A stretch of DNA of 64,000 nucleotides from Pontivivens sp032464575 (GTDB taxonomy: Bacteria; Pseudomonadota; Alphaproteobacteria; Rhodobacterales; Rhodobacteraceae): the NCBI GenBank assembly GCA_032464575.1, contig JAWDKM010000003.1, positions 248,001-312,000 on the forward strand. The letters run 5' to 3'. Both the position numbers and the translations under genes were made by a program. The notes beneath the pieces were generated by a model that was not told the origin of the DNA, did no database searches, and was given only the letters and a program-made list of their open reading frames with translations. Numbering within the stretch: position 1 is the stretch's first letter; each line of letters starts with the position of its first letter. Shown here one piece after another: positions 8,557 to 17,224 of the stretch.

Positions 8557-8619
8557 TGTCATTCAGACAGTCTTAACCGGCCCCGTGTCACCGTCGGCAT
8601 GCAAGGTAGGGGAGCAAGC

Positions 8620-9492
8620 ATGACGGGCGTCGTCGGTCTCATCGTTGTCTTCGTGATGGTCGTTGGCGGCTATCTCTGGGGCGGGGGCAAGTTCAGCATC
8701 ATCCTTGGCTCCATCCACTACGAGATGATGATCATCGGCGGCTCCGCTGTCGGTGCCTTCATCATCGCGAACGGCATGCACACGCTGAAGACCACGCTTT
8801 CCGACATCGGGACCGTGTTTCGCGGCCCGCGATGGAAGGGGGACGACTACGCGGACCTGCTCATCCTGCTCTACGAGCTTTTGCGCGTCGCGCGGCAGAG
8901 CCCCGTCCAGCTCGAGGAGCATGTCGAAGCGCCGGAGACGAGTGAGATCTTCGCCCGCTTTCCCCGCATCCTCGCCGATGAGGAGGCGATCAGCCTGATC
9001 TGCGACACCCTGCGCGCCGCCACGATGAACTACGACGATCCGCACCAGGTGGAGGAGGTCATCGACAAGCGGATCGAGACCATGCACCACCATGCGCTTC
9101 AGTCGAGCCATGCCCTTCAGAACATGGCCGACGGCCTTCCTGCCCTGGGTATCGTGGCCGCGGTCCTCGGCGTCATCAAGACGATGGGCTCGATCGACCA
9201 GCCACCCGAAGTACTGGGAAAGATGATCGGCGGTGCACTCGTCGGGACCTTCCTCGGCGTGTTTCTCGCCTACGCCATCGTCGGACCTTTCGCCACCAGA
9301 GTGAGGCATGTCCGGGAAGAGGATCATCACTTCTACCTGCTGATCCGAGAAGTGCTCGTGGCCAGCCTGCATAACCACGCTCCCAATATGTGCGTGGAAA
9401 TCGGCCGCCAGAATACGCCATCCGGCATCCGCCCGAGCTTCGACGAACTGGACGGTGCCCTGCGCTCCGACAGCAGCGCGGCCGCGGCATGA
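8620..9492 (+). CDS. motA: Flagellar motor stator protein MotA
   Basis: A 290-residue proton-channel stator subunit with four transmembrane helices: two near residues 2-55, then a cytoplasmic loop, then two near 165-235. The conserved prolines are in MADGLPALGIVAAVLGVI and in the last helix before YAIVGPFATR. The loop has the Arg/Glu-rich LYELLRVARQ segment that contacts FliG. The start at 8620 is used because AGGTAGGGGAG precedes it. MotB is not adjacent, so it must be encoded elsewhere. The stop overlaps the next gene by 4 bp. Confidence 0.95.
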   Translation: MTGVVGLIVVFVMVVGGYLWGGGKFSIILGSIHYEMMIIGGSAVGAFIIANGMHTLKTTLSDIGTVFRGPRWKGDDYADLLILLYELLRVARQSPVQLEEHVEAPETSEIFARFPRILADEEAISLICDTLRAATMNYDDPHQVEEVIDKRIETMHHHALQSSHALQNMADGLPALGIVAAVLGVIKTMGSIDQPPEVLGKMIGGALVGTFLGVFLAYAIVGPFATRVRHVREEDHHFYLLIREVLVASLHNHAPNMCVEIGRQNTPSGIRPSFDELDGALRSDSSAAAA

Positions 9493-11612
9493 GGGTGGCG
9501 CTCATCCTCGCCGGCGCGCTCATGCTCATGGTCGAGCAGGCGTTCGGCCAAGACGTCGCGGCGTTGCGATCGGGCGAGCATTCGACCTTCTCGCGCATCG
9601 TGGTGGATGCGCCGCCTCCGCCGAACTGGTCTGCACGGCATCGCGGACGCGACGTGGTGGTCGTCCTGCCTGGCTTGGACCTCACGGGCGCGGAGGACAT
9701 CTTCTCCCGCATGCCGCGTACCCGCATCCTTTCGGTCCTGCGTACCGCGCGCGGATTGCGACTTCGCCTGGGCTGCAACTGCCCCGTCCAGGCCTTCGCG
9801 CTGGACGGCAGGCACGTTGTGATCGACGTCAGGGATCCGGATTCAATGCCTGTCGTCGAACAGCCCGATCTCGTCCGTCAGCCTTCGCGCCAGGCTGCGG
9901 AACCCGAACCGGTGGCGGCCGATGTCGGCGATGCGCTTGCGGAAACGGAACCTGCGCCTGACCTCGCTTCGGCAAGGCAGGCGCTTGTGCGGGAACTGAC
10001 GCGTGCCGCGGACCAGGGGCTCCTCGACTTCATCGAGCCGCCAGAAAGGGATACCGCAGCCCGACCCGGTGCGCGGCCGCAGGGTTCCACCGACGAAAGC
10101 TCGCCATCGGATATAGAGACCGCCATCGACACGCTCCGCCACGACGACCAGATCCGGGTGCGAACGGCCTATGACGATTCACCACCTCCGGCCGCAACGC
10201 CGCCATCCTGCGGACCGCCGAATATCGGCTTGTTCTCTCGCGTGCCGCTCGAGCCGGACTATTCCGAGGTGGTCGATCTGCGCGCGGCCCTGCTCGGCGA
10301 GTTCGACAGGCCCGATCCCGACGTGCTGCGCGACTTGGTGGAGCGCTACGTTGCCATGGGATTTGGTACGGAAGCGCGGGCGCTTCTTGCCGCGTATCCG
10401 AACGTGCTCGAAGAGACCGATCTTTACAAGGAAATGGCAGCCATTGCGGAGGGTGAGGTTGCAACAGACGGCCCGCTGTCGACGCTCTCGCGGTGTCCCG
10501 GTATTGCGGGCGTCTGGGGTCGCGTCGCCGCTGGCCGGGGCGGGGCCATCGATGAGGCGACGGCTGCTCTCCAACGCGAGGCACTGGGTGAACTGCCTCC
10601 CCAACCGCGGGAACTCATCGGCGGGGCCCTTGCCGAAGTTCTTCTGGACACCGGGCAAGCAGAGGCCGCTGCTGGCATCATAGCGCTGTTGAGGAGAAGC
10701 GGGCAGTCGCTCTCGCCTCGCGCCGCCTTCGTCGAAGCGCGGATCGCCCTGGAAATGGGCCGCGTGGAGGAGGGAGAGGCAGCGCTTATGGCGCTGACAG
10801 ACGGGCCTGGCGAGGTTGCGGCGCGCGCGACCGCCGAGCTCGTGGAACGACACCTGCAGCGAGAAGAGGAAATGCCCCAGACGCTGCGTCTCGATCTGCA
10901 GGCGGCCGCCTTCATGCTTCGTGGCAGTTCCCTTGGCGAGCGCCTGATCGGCCTCGTGGCCAGGGAGCATGCTGCGCGCGGTGACCTGCACATTGCACTC
11001 GAGGCGATTCGCCGGAGTGCTGAGCGGGAGCCGGACCGCCTGGACTTCTGGCGCGAGGTCGCCGCAGTCATCGTGGTCGAGACGGAGCCCGACACGCCCA
11101 ATTTCGCTCGGGCGCTCACGGATTCCGGTGATCTCATCCCGCAGGACGACCGCGGCGACGCGGCGCGACGTTCGGGTGCTTCGGGCCTAATCATGCTGGG
11201 CTTGCCTGGTCCTGCGCTCGACCTGCTGGGTCCGACCCTAGGCCGTGGCGACGAAGCTGCCCGTATTCTCGCGGCGCGCGCCCTGCGGATGAGTGGCGAA
11301 CCGGATGCAGCGCTGGGCCAGTTGTCGGGGCTGGACGGCGTCGCGGCCAATCTGGAACGACTCGACATCCTGATCAGGTCCGGGGCATTCGAACGCGCGC
11401 GGGACGTTCTCGATCGCATCCCGGTGACACGGCGCCCCGAGGCAGCGCGTGTCCTGTTGGCGGAGAGGGAGGGTGCAAACGATCCGGTCGCACCGCTCGA
11501 GGTCCCCGATCTGACGGCGGCCGATCCAAGAACGCTGCAAGCAGGCCGTCGGCTGCTTGCGGAAACCGCGGAGATCAGAGAGGGGGCCGGCCAGCTTCTC
11601 GTGGCTGAGTGA
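9489..11612 (+). CDS. Periplasmic AMIN-like / helical-repeat protein downstream of motA
   Basis: A 707-residue protein with a signal peptide (cleavage near FGQD, residue 21). Residues 25-115 alternate short hydrophobic strands (FSRIVVDA, VVVVLPGLDL, GLRLRLGC, HVVIDVRD), a pattern like the AMIN domain that binds envelope components. A variable Pro/Glu linker follows. From about residue 230 to the end the sequence is Ala/Leu/Glu-rich with paired-helix periodicity, like TPR or SEL1-type repeats. It starts inside the motA stop codon, so it is tightly coupled to motor expression. A function in positioning or stabilising the stator at the cell wall is an inference. I know no characterised homologue. 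Confidence 0.75.
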   Translation: MRVALILAGALMLMVEQAFGQDVAALRSGEHSTFSRIVVDAPPPPNWSARHRGRDVVVVLPGLDLTGAEDIFSRMPRTRILSVLRTARGLRLRLGCNCPVQAFALDGRHVVIDVRDPDSMPVVEQPDLVRQPSRQAAEPEPVAADVGDALAETEPAPDLASARQALVRELTRAADQGLLDFIEPPERDTAARPGARPQGSTDESSPSDIETAIDTLRHDDQIRVRTAYDDSPPPAATPPSCGPPNIGLFSRVPLEPDYSEVVDLRAALLGEFDRPDPDVLRDLVERYVAMGFGTEARALLAAYPNVLEETDLYKEMAAIAEGEVATDGPLSTLSRCPGIAGVWGRVAAGRGGAIDEATAALQREALGELPPQPRELIGGALAEVLLDTGQAEAAAGIIALLRRSGQSLSPRAAFVEARIALEMGRVEEGEAALMALTDGPGEVAARATAELVERHLQREEEMPQTLRLDLQAAAFMLRGSSLGERLIGLVAREHAARGDLHIALEAIRRSAEREPDRLDFWREVAAVIVVETEPDTPNFARALTDSGDLIPQDDRGDAARRSGASGLIMLGLPGPALDLLGPTLGRGDEAARILAARALRMSGEPDAALGQLSGLDGVAANLERLDILIRSGAFERARDVLDRIPVTRRPEAARVLLAEREGANDPVAPLEVPDLTAADPRTLQAGRRLLAETAEIREGAGQLLVAE

Positions 11613-11845
11613 GCTGACGGTGACGGTTGGGGTAGGCGAATGGCGGAAAGGTTCTCGTCACAGTATTGTGCCGCACGTTGTGCATCATATATGGCTGGAA
11701 TTGGCCAAGTTCCGAGAGCTTTGACGAGCATCCACGGGCATCCGGAAGCACAACTTGGTGCGCGATGGCATTTCGGCTACTGATCCCCAACCGGACCCGC
11801 ATCGTCACGAGGGGTAACCGATTGACGGTTCGGGCCCCGGGCGAC

Positions 11846-12637
11846 CTACCGGGACGGCAGAGACCAGGTGAGTGAGGCCCAGTGGGAACGCCAGATCGGC
11901 CCAGAGGTCTCCCCCGGCATGAGGCTTTCCATGACGACCGCATTGGCGAGGTAGAAGCCAAGGCTCAGTGTCGGCAAATCGACTTCTCCCGCGGCGTTGG
12001 TGGTGAGGGGGATAAGCGTCACCTCGCCCGACGGGGCGCGGTGGAAGAGGTTTATCCGCGCATCCGGGACCGGTGCACCCTGATCGACAAGCGAGAGTTT
12101 GGTTGCCTCGCCGAACCAAGGCCTGCCCTCTGCTACGATCTCAGTACGGAGGCCCGTGAGCCTGTCGGCACCCTCAGCGATCTCGCCCACCGGGATCAAT
12201 GCCTTGGCGTGGCGAACGTATTCCTCTGCAAAACCCGCTGGTGGAAGCCCGCGTGCCGCATGCCGTTCCAGAAGGTCGTCCAGCCCCTCATACTCCGCGA
12301 ACCGGGCGAAGCGTGCGGGATCGTCGTAGGTGATCACCCGGGCGGATGCCTCGTGGACCACGATGTGGAGCCCCTCCGCCTCGATTTCGTGATGCAGTGC
12401 AGGAACATCGCCCAAGCGACCCGACACCGAGTCAACCCCATCGGGGCCGATCACCTCGAACCGCTCGAAGGTTGTCGGCAGGTAGGGCAGGTTGTTGCCC
12501 GACAGTTCCTGCCCGACCCGAAGGCGCGCCGTGATCGCATCGCCGGATGCGAAGGTCGCCGCTGTCGGCTCGATCCAGAACTCGTGGCCAACCGCCGGAG
12601 TCGCCAACACTACGGCCGTCACGATCGCTCGGATCAT
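11846..12637 (-). CDS. DUF4198 family secreted protein at end of glucosylglycerol operon
   Basis: A 263-residue protein with a signal peptide ending at about VGHEFW, the typical mature start of DUF4198 proteins (HEFWIEP). These proteins have immunoglobulin-like domains, and some relatives sit next to nickel or cobalt transporters. Later features are a GLRTEIVAEGRP strand and a PLTTNAAGEVDLPTL segment that resembles a second beta-sandwich. The ATG overlaps the stop of the glucosylglycerol-phosphate synthase by 4 bp, so it is translated with that operon. Why a periplasmic DUF4198 protein travels with osmolyte synthesis is unclear. Confidence 0.8.
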   Translation of the reverse strand: MIRAIVTAVVLATPAVGHEFWIEPTAATFASGDAITARLRVGQELSGNNLPYLPTTFERFEVIGPDGVDSVSGRLGDVPALHHEIEAEGLHIVVHEASARVITYDDPARFARFAEYEGLDDLLERHAARGLPPAGFAEEYVRHAKALIPVGEIAEGADRLTGLRTEIVAEGRPWFGEATKLSLVDQGAPVPDARINLFHRAPSGEVTLIPLTTNAAGEVDLPTLSLGFYLANAVVMESLMPGETSGPIWRSHWASLTWSLPSR

Positions 12638-14139
12638 GCGGCGTCGTCGGCCGCGTAGTGGACACGGCGCAGCCGGTCGAAAAGGGCGGTCTGAGAGCCG
12701 ACCCAGCCGTTGATGTCGAAGGCGCGCACACGGGTGCGCAGCCGTTCCATCCGGCCGCGCATCTCTTCGGCATCCATGGCGAGTGCCTGTTCGATGCCGC
12801 TGTCCATGCTGGCATGGCTGAACGGGTTCACCGGCACCGCCCCGTCGAGCAGCACGGCGACGCCCGCGAACTCGGACAGCACCAGCACGCCGCCAAGATC
12901 GGTGCGGGTCATGCAGAACTCGCTTGCGACCAGGTTCAGACCGTCGGCGAGCGGGGTGATCCAGGCCACGTCGGCGGCGCGGTAGTAGGCGAGCAGTTCC
13001 TTGAACGGGATCGCGGTGGAGATCAGCGCCACCGGCTGCCATTCGAAGGAACCATATGTGCCGTTGATCCGGCCGGTCAGTTCCTCGATTCGCTGCTGGA
13101 TTTCCTCATAGGCCGTCATGTTGCGGTTCGCGCCGACCGAGACATGCATCAACCGGACCTTGCCGTGCAGGTCGGGGCGCTTGGCGAGCAGTCGCTCGAA
13201 CGCCTCGAGCTGCTGCACGTTGCCCTTCGTGTAATCGGTGCGGGAGACGGAGACGATGAGTTGCTGCTCACCCAGATCGGCGCGGATCTCCTCGACCTTG
13301 GCCTCCACCTCGGGCTCCGCAATGCAGCTTTCGATGTAGTCAGTGTCGACCCCCACAGGGGAGGTATCGACGATGATGTCGTGCTCGTGGTGGCGGAGCG
13401 CCTTGATCGTGTTGCGCTCGGACAGGGCCATGCCGCGGGGGCTCATCTCCTCGATCGTCGGTGCCTCCTCGATGGTGCGCGACGAGGTGAGGGAGCGGGC
13501 CACCGCCTTGAAATTGTTGGAATAGCGCGGGATATGGAAGCCCACGGCGTCGGCCTCCAGCAGTGAGCGCACGATCTCCTCCCGCCAGGGCAGCACGTTG
13601 AAGAGGTCGGGGTTCGGGAAGGGGGTGTGGTGGAAGAAGGCGATCTTTACCGATGGCTTCAACTGCCGCAGGTAGGCCGGCACCAGCCACAAGTTGTAAT
13701 CGTGGACCCAGACGACCGCATCCTCGCTCGCCTCGGCCGCCGCGGCCTCCGCGAAGGCCCAATTCACCTGCCGGAACATCGGCCAGTCCACGGGGTCGTA
13801 ATTGTAGCGCTCCTTGAAGCCGTGGAGGATCGGCCAGAACGCCTCCTTCGAACTGACGTGATAAAAGCTCTTCACCTGCTCCTCGGTCAGCGGCAGGCGG
13901 GAGACGTTGTACTTCCCGTAGCTGTCGTCGATCTCGATCACCCGCTCGAACTCGGGATTGGCCGGGTCCTCGGCATATTTCCACGCGACCCACGACGCCT
14001 TTTCCACCCGGCCGAAGAAGCTCTTGAGCGTCGGCACGATCCCGTTGGGCGAGGAGTTCTCGCGCAGCTCGATCCTGCCGTCGACCTCCACCTCCTCATA
14101 GGGTTGGCGATGATAGACGATGACGAGATCGGAGCTCAT
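12634..14139 (-). CDS. ggpS: Glucosylglycerol-phosphate synthase (GT20 family)
   Basis: A 501-residue glycosyltransferase of the trehalose-phosphate synthase fold. It transfers glucose from ADP- or UDP-glucose to glycerol 3-phosphate. Diagnostic stretches agree with cyanobacterial GgpS as I recall it rather than with OtsA: YHRQPYEE at the N-terminus, SPNGI..TLKSFF, LTEEQVKSFYHVSSKEAFWPILHGF, VWVHDYNLWLVPAYLRQL, AFFHHTPFPNPDLFNVLPWR, and AADVAWITPLADGLNLVA in the donor site. Length matches GgpS (about 500). Its neighbours supply the acceptor (gpsA) and remove the phosphate (HAD phosphatase). OtsA remains the alternative, but the gpsA linkage argues against it. Confidence 0.88.
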   Translation of the reverse strand: MSSDLVIVYHRQPYEEVEVDGRIELRENSSPNGIVPTLKSFFGRVEKASWVAWKYAEDPANPEFERVIEIDDSYGKYNVSRLPLTEEQVKSFYHVSSKEAFWPILHGFKERYNYDPVDWPMFRQVNWAFAEAAAAEASEDAVVWVHDYNLWLVPAYLRQLKPSVKIAFFHHTPFPNPDLFNVLPWREEIVRSLLEADAVGFHIPRYSNNFKAVARSLTSSRTIEEAPTIEEMSPRGMALSERNTIKALRHHEHDIIVDTSPVGVDTDYIESCIAEPEVEAKVEEIRADLGEQQLIVSVSRTDYTKGNVQQLEAFERLLAKRPDLHGKVRLMHVSVGANRNMTAYEEIQQRIEELTGRINGTYGSFEWQPVALISTAIPFKELLAYYRAADVAWITPLADGLNLVASEFCMTRTDLGGVLVLSEFAGVAVLLDGAVPVNPFSHASMDSGIEQALAMDAEEMRGRMERLRTRVRAFDINGWVGSQTALFDRLRRVHYAADDAA

Positions 14140-14900
14140 GCTGCCACCTCGTGCACTTCGGGGTGGAGGTCGAAGGCGGCGATCGCCTCGATGATGCCGG
14201 CCGCGCCGATCGCCGCGCAGTGGCGCGCTGTCTCGATGTCGCGGGTCGCCTCGAGCAGCGGCTGCTCCGACCCGCCGACGACGGCACCCTGCAGGCCCGT
14301 CTGGAACATCGACAGATCGTTGAGCGTGTCCCCCGCGACCAGCGTGCGCCCATGCGCGATGTCGAAATGGTCGAGGAAGCGCAGCAGCGTCGGCCCTTTG
14401 CTCACCCCCGGCGGCAGCACGTCGAAATAACGGTTGTCCGAGATCAGCACGTCGAGACCCATGTCACGCACACGCCCCTCGGCCACCCGGTCATAGGCAT
14501 TCGGGTCGTAGTCGTAGCTGACGCGGTAGCGGAACGGTGTCGGTTGGAGCGTGAGCCCCGCGGCCCCGTCGAGCGCCGCACGCACCGCATCGCCGCGCCC
14601 GCCCCAAAGCTCGGCGATCTGCTCCTCCAGCGGCTCGATCACGTGGATCTTGCGTTCCCGCACCTCGGCCACCGTGGTGCCCACATCGCCGATCACGTAG
14701 TCGGGCCATGGCACGAAACCGTCGCTGCACAGGCTTTCGATGAACATCGGATCGCGGCCCGAGACGAAGACCAGACCCACGCTGTCGCGCCGCGCCTCGA
14801 TCCAGTCGTAGAGCGTGCGCCGGTCGTCCTCGGTCCCGCCGAGGAAGGTGCCGTCGAGATCGGTGGCAAGCGTGAAGGTCTTTTGCCCCGCAGGGGTCAT
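14136..14900 (-). CDS. HAD-IIB phosphatase, probable glucosylglycerol-phosphate phosphatase
   Basis: A 254-residue hydrolase. Motif I is TDLDGTFLG with nucleophile Asp14 and acid/base Asp16, motif II is FVSGRDP, the lysine motif is GVSKGPTLLRFL, and motif IV is AGDTLNDLSMF. The C2-type cap lies between the second and third motifs, as in sucrose-phosphate phosphatases and other sugar-phosphate phosphatases. It overlaps both gpsA and the synthase by 4 bp, so it most likely performs the last step, glucosylglycerol phosphate to glucosylglycerol. It is unlike the StpA/GgpP phosphatase of cyanobacteria in my reading, so this may be a non-orthologous replacement. Confidence 0.8.
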   Translation of the reverse strand: MTPAGQKTFTLATDLDGTFLGGTEDDRRTLYDWIEARRDSVGLVFVSGRDPMFIESLCSDGFVPWPDYVIGDVGTTVAEVRERKIHVIEPLEEQIAELWGGRGDAVRAALDGAAGLTLQPTPFRYRVSYDYDPNAYDRVAEGRVRDMGLDVLISDNRYFDVLPPGVSKGPTLLRFLDHFDIAHGRTLVAGDTLNDLSMFQTGLQGAVVGGSEQPLLEATRDIETARHCAAIGAAGIIEAIAAFDLHPEVHEVAA

Positions 14901-16033
14901 GGAAGAAGCTCCTCAAATCTGATCTGGGCCTCGGTTTCGGCCGGGTGAGCGATGGAGATGTCGAGCGCGCGCGGTTCCGCTTCGATCGGCGCGGCCCAGT
15001 AGGCGGCGAACGCCTCGCCGATGGGCTGGCCGTCCGCCACGATGGCGCGGACCATCTCGCAGATCGGCATGTGCAGGTTGTGGTGGCGGGCAAGGTCGGT
15101 GACGGTCGTCGCGTTCTCCCGCCCCTCGACGACGACGGGCTTGCCGCCGAAGACCTGATCCTCGGCGATGCCCTGACCGCGCTGCGCACCGTAGGAGAAG
15201 TTGCGCGACTTTGTGGACGAGCAGGTGAGCATCAGGTCGCCGATGCCGCTGAGCCCGGTCACCGTCTCCCGCCGTCCGCCGAGCACGACGGCAAGCTCCT
15301 TGATCTCGGCAAGGCCACGGGTGATGAGCGCTGCGCGCACATTCTCGCCGAAGCCGGCGCCGGCGAGGATGCCGCAGGCGATCGCGATCACGTTCTTCAC
15401 CGCGCCGCCGATCTCCACACCGATCAGATCGTCGGAGACGTAAGGACGAAAGCTGTCGGTGGTCAGCGTCGTGGCAAGCCGCGCAGCTGCGATATCGGGC
15501 ATGGCCGTCGCCCCGTCGGCGGCGGAGGTGCAGGCGATGGTGACGGCCGTCGGGTGCTCCGCCGCCGTCTCGACCGCGAAGGTGGGGCCCGAGACGGCGC
15601 CGAGCACCCGGCCCGGGGCCGCATCGGCGGCGATGCCGGTCATCAGCAGGCCGGTGCCCGCCTCGATCCCCTTGGCGCAGACGAAGAACGGTGCCTCGGC
15701 AGGGGCGTGGGCCGCGGCCAGCTCGCTCGCCTCGCGGATGCTGCGGGACGGGGTGACGATCAGCACAACCTCGGCCCCTGCAAGCGCGTCCGCCGGATCG
15801 GTCGTCGCACGAATCCCCTCCGGCAGCGCGATGTCGGGCAGATAGGCGTTGTTGCGCGCGATCTCCCGCACCTCGGCGGCGATCTCCTCGCGCCGGGCGA
15901 GCAGCGACACATCGCGCCGTGCACGCCGCGCGACCGCAGCCAGCGCAGTTCCCCATGCGCCCGCTCCAAGGACCGCAACACGGTCGTAGGCGGGCGGGTC
16001 CAACTGTTCCGCGGGCGGCTGGTTCTGGATCAT
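14897..16033 (-). CDS. gpsA: Glycerol-3-phosphate dehydrogenase [NAD(P)+]
   Basis: A 378-residue enzyme that reduces dihydroxyacetone phosphate to glycerol 3-phosphate. The N-terminal Rossmann motif is VAVLGAGAWGTALAAV, a GPTFAVE stretch follows, the catalytic lysine is in the GAVKNVIAIACGI helix, and GLSGIGDLMLTCSSTKSRNF is the family signature. It is about 40 residues longer than typical GpsA, with an extra N-terminal 18 residues and an extended C-terminus. As first gene of a four-gene operon it would feed glycerol 3-phosphate to the glucosylglycerol-phosphate synthase; it may be a dedicated paralogue of the phospholipid enzyme. Confidence 0.93.
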   Translation of the reverse strand: MIQNQPPAEQLDPPAYDRVAVLGAGAWGTALAAVARRARRDVSLLARREEIAAEVREIARNNAYLPDIALPEGIRATTDPADALAGAEVVLIVTPSRSIREASELAAAHAPAEAPFFVCAKGIEAGTGLLMTGIAADAAPGRVLGAVSGPTFAVETAAEHPTAVTIACTSAADGATAMPDIAAARLATTLTTDSFRPYVSDDLIGVEIGGAVKNVIAIACGILAGAGFGENVRAALITRGLAEIKELAVVLGGRRETVTGLSGIGDLMLTCSSTKSRNFSYGAQRGQGIAEDQVFGGKPVVVEGRENATTVTDLARHHNLHMPICEMVRAIVADGQPIGEAFAAYWAAPIEAEPRALDISIAHPAETEAQIRFEELLP

Positions 16034-16231
16034 GAAGTCTTTTCGGTTATCCGGGGTACCCTACTGAGGGTGGAGCAACAGCGTCAGATTTCAAGCCGGA
16101 ACACCCTCCGGTTGTGCATTGCGGCAAAACGGCAATACTCTGAGATGGTTCCTGTTTTGCGGGGCTTTTGCCTTGTTCCGGTCTGTGGCCTCGGAAATGA
16201 TCCGGCGCAGAATACGGAGGGATCTTTTACA

Positions 16232-17218
16232 ATGGCTGTTCTCAGGTTTGGCGCAGGTGTCCTCCTTCTGTCGGCTCTCACAGCTTGCGGCGGCGGTGGA
16301 GGAAGCAGCAGTTCGTCGTCGCCCCAGTTCGGGCCGGCGCCGGACGAGGGCCTCACACTTGCACAACTCAGCGACGGCGAGTTCGTGACCTCCCGCAATT
16401 CGGGCGGCATCGGCAAGTCGATCCGCTACCGCGAGGATGACGGGACGACTGCGGGTGGCGAGGCCGATGTCGCGGTGAACAGCTCCGAATTGAAGCTCGA
16501 CGGCATCATCGCAACGGACGATATCGAGACGGGCCTGATCCGCATCGTTTTCAACGAGAGCGAGTCCGCCAACGTGCAGCTTCAGGACGGCGTCTTCGTC
16601 GGCACGACCGTGGGAGGAGGCCGGACCGTCAATCTCAAGGCTCTCAACCTGGACGATATCGGCACGGGCGCCACCGACTACCAATCGGTGATTGCGGGCG
16701 TCTACGAGTCGCCGACCGCGACCGGTAACCAGAACACGTTCTTCGGCGGCTTCCACGCCGGCTCCCTGGCGCCGACTTCGGTTCTGACGGGGACCAACGT
16801 CGTTTTCACCGGAGAGATGAGCGGCCGCTACGTACAGGTCGGCAGTTCGACGAGTGACCCTCTCAACGTGAGCGATGCGACGGGCAACGTCATCCTGACG
16901 TTCGATTTCAGCAGCGGAACGATTGTAGACGGCCTCGCAAACTCGTCCATTAGCGGGATCACCTACACCCAGGTCAGCGGAACCGGTCCAAGCGGGATTC
17001 AAGGCGACGCGATCGGGATCACCGGCGGCTCGATAACCGGCAACGAGTGGGATGGCACTCTCGAGGTCAGCAACCCGGCTATCTTCTCGACATCTGCGAA
17101 CGGTACTATCTCGGGCCGCTTCTATGGGCCTGACGGCAGCGAGACAGCTGGCGCATTCCGGTTGCAGGACGAGGGCGGTGACGAATTCCTTGCCGGCGTG
17201 GTCGTCGCGCAGGAGTGA
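16232..17218 (+). CDS. TbpB-like surface lipoprotein
   Basis: A 328-residue lipoprotein with a hydrophobic signal and lipobox LTAC at about residues 16-19, followed by a Gly/Ser-rich tether. The C-terminal region is beta-rich and ends with the transferrin-binding-protein-like barrel motif: LTFDFSSGTI, then GTISGRFYGPDGSETAGAFRL. In Rhodobacterales these are annotated as transferrin-binding protein-like solute-binding proteins. The start at 16232 has ACGGAGGGA upstream. The gene is divergent from gpsA and convergent with tupA. The ligand is unknown, and I see no Slam translocator nearby. Confidence 0.8.
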   Translation: MAVLRFGAGVLLLSALTACGGGGGSSSSSSPQFGPAPDEGLTLAQLSDGEFVTSRNSGGIGKSIRYREDDGTTAGGEADVAVNSSELKLDGIIATDDIETGLIRIVFNESESANVQLQDGVFVGTTVGGGRTVNLKALNLDDIGTGATDYQSVIAGVYESPTATGNQNTFFGGFHAGSLAPTSVLTGTNVVFTGEMSGRYVQVGSSTSDPLNVSDATGNVILTFDFSSGTIVDGLANSSISGITYTQVSGTGPSGIQGDAIGITGGSITGNEWDGTLEVSNPAIFSTSANGTISGRFYGPDGSETAGAFRLQDEGGDEFLAGVVVAQE

Positions 17219-17224
17219 GGAGGC

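Noticed and set aside
12547..13566. 339-codon plus-strand frame opposite ggpS
   Set aside because: Antisense shadow with His/Arg/Gly-rich translation; ggpS on the other strand is clearly the real gene.
12634..14139. Annotation as trehalose-phosphate synthase OtsA
   Set aside because: N-terminal and donor-site segments match GgpS in my reading, and the operon contains gpsA rather than otsB.
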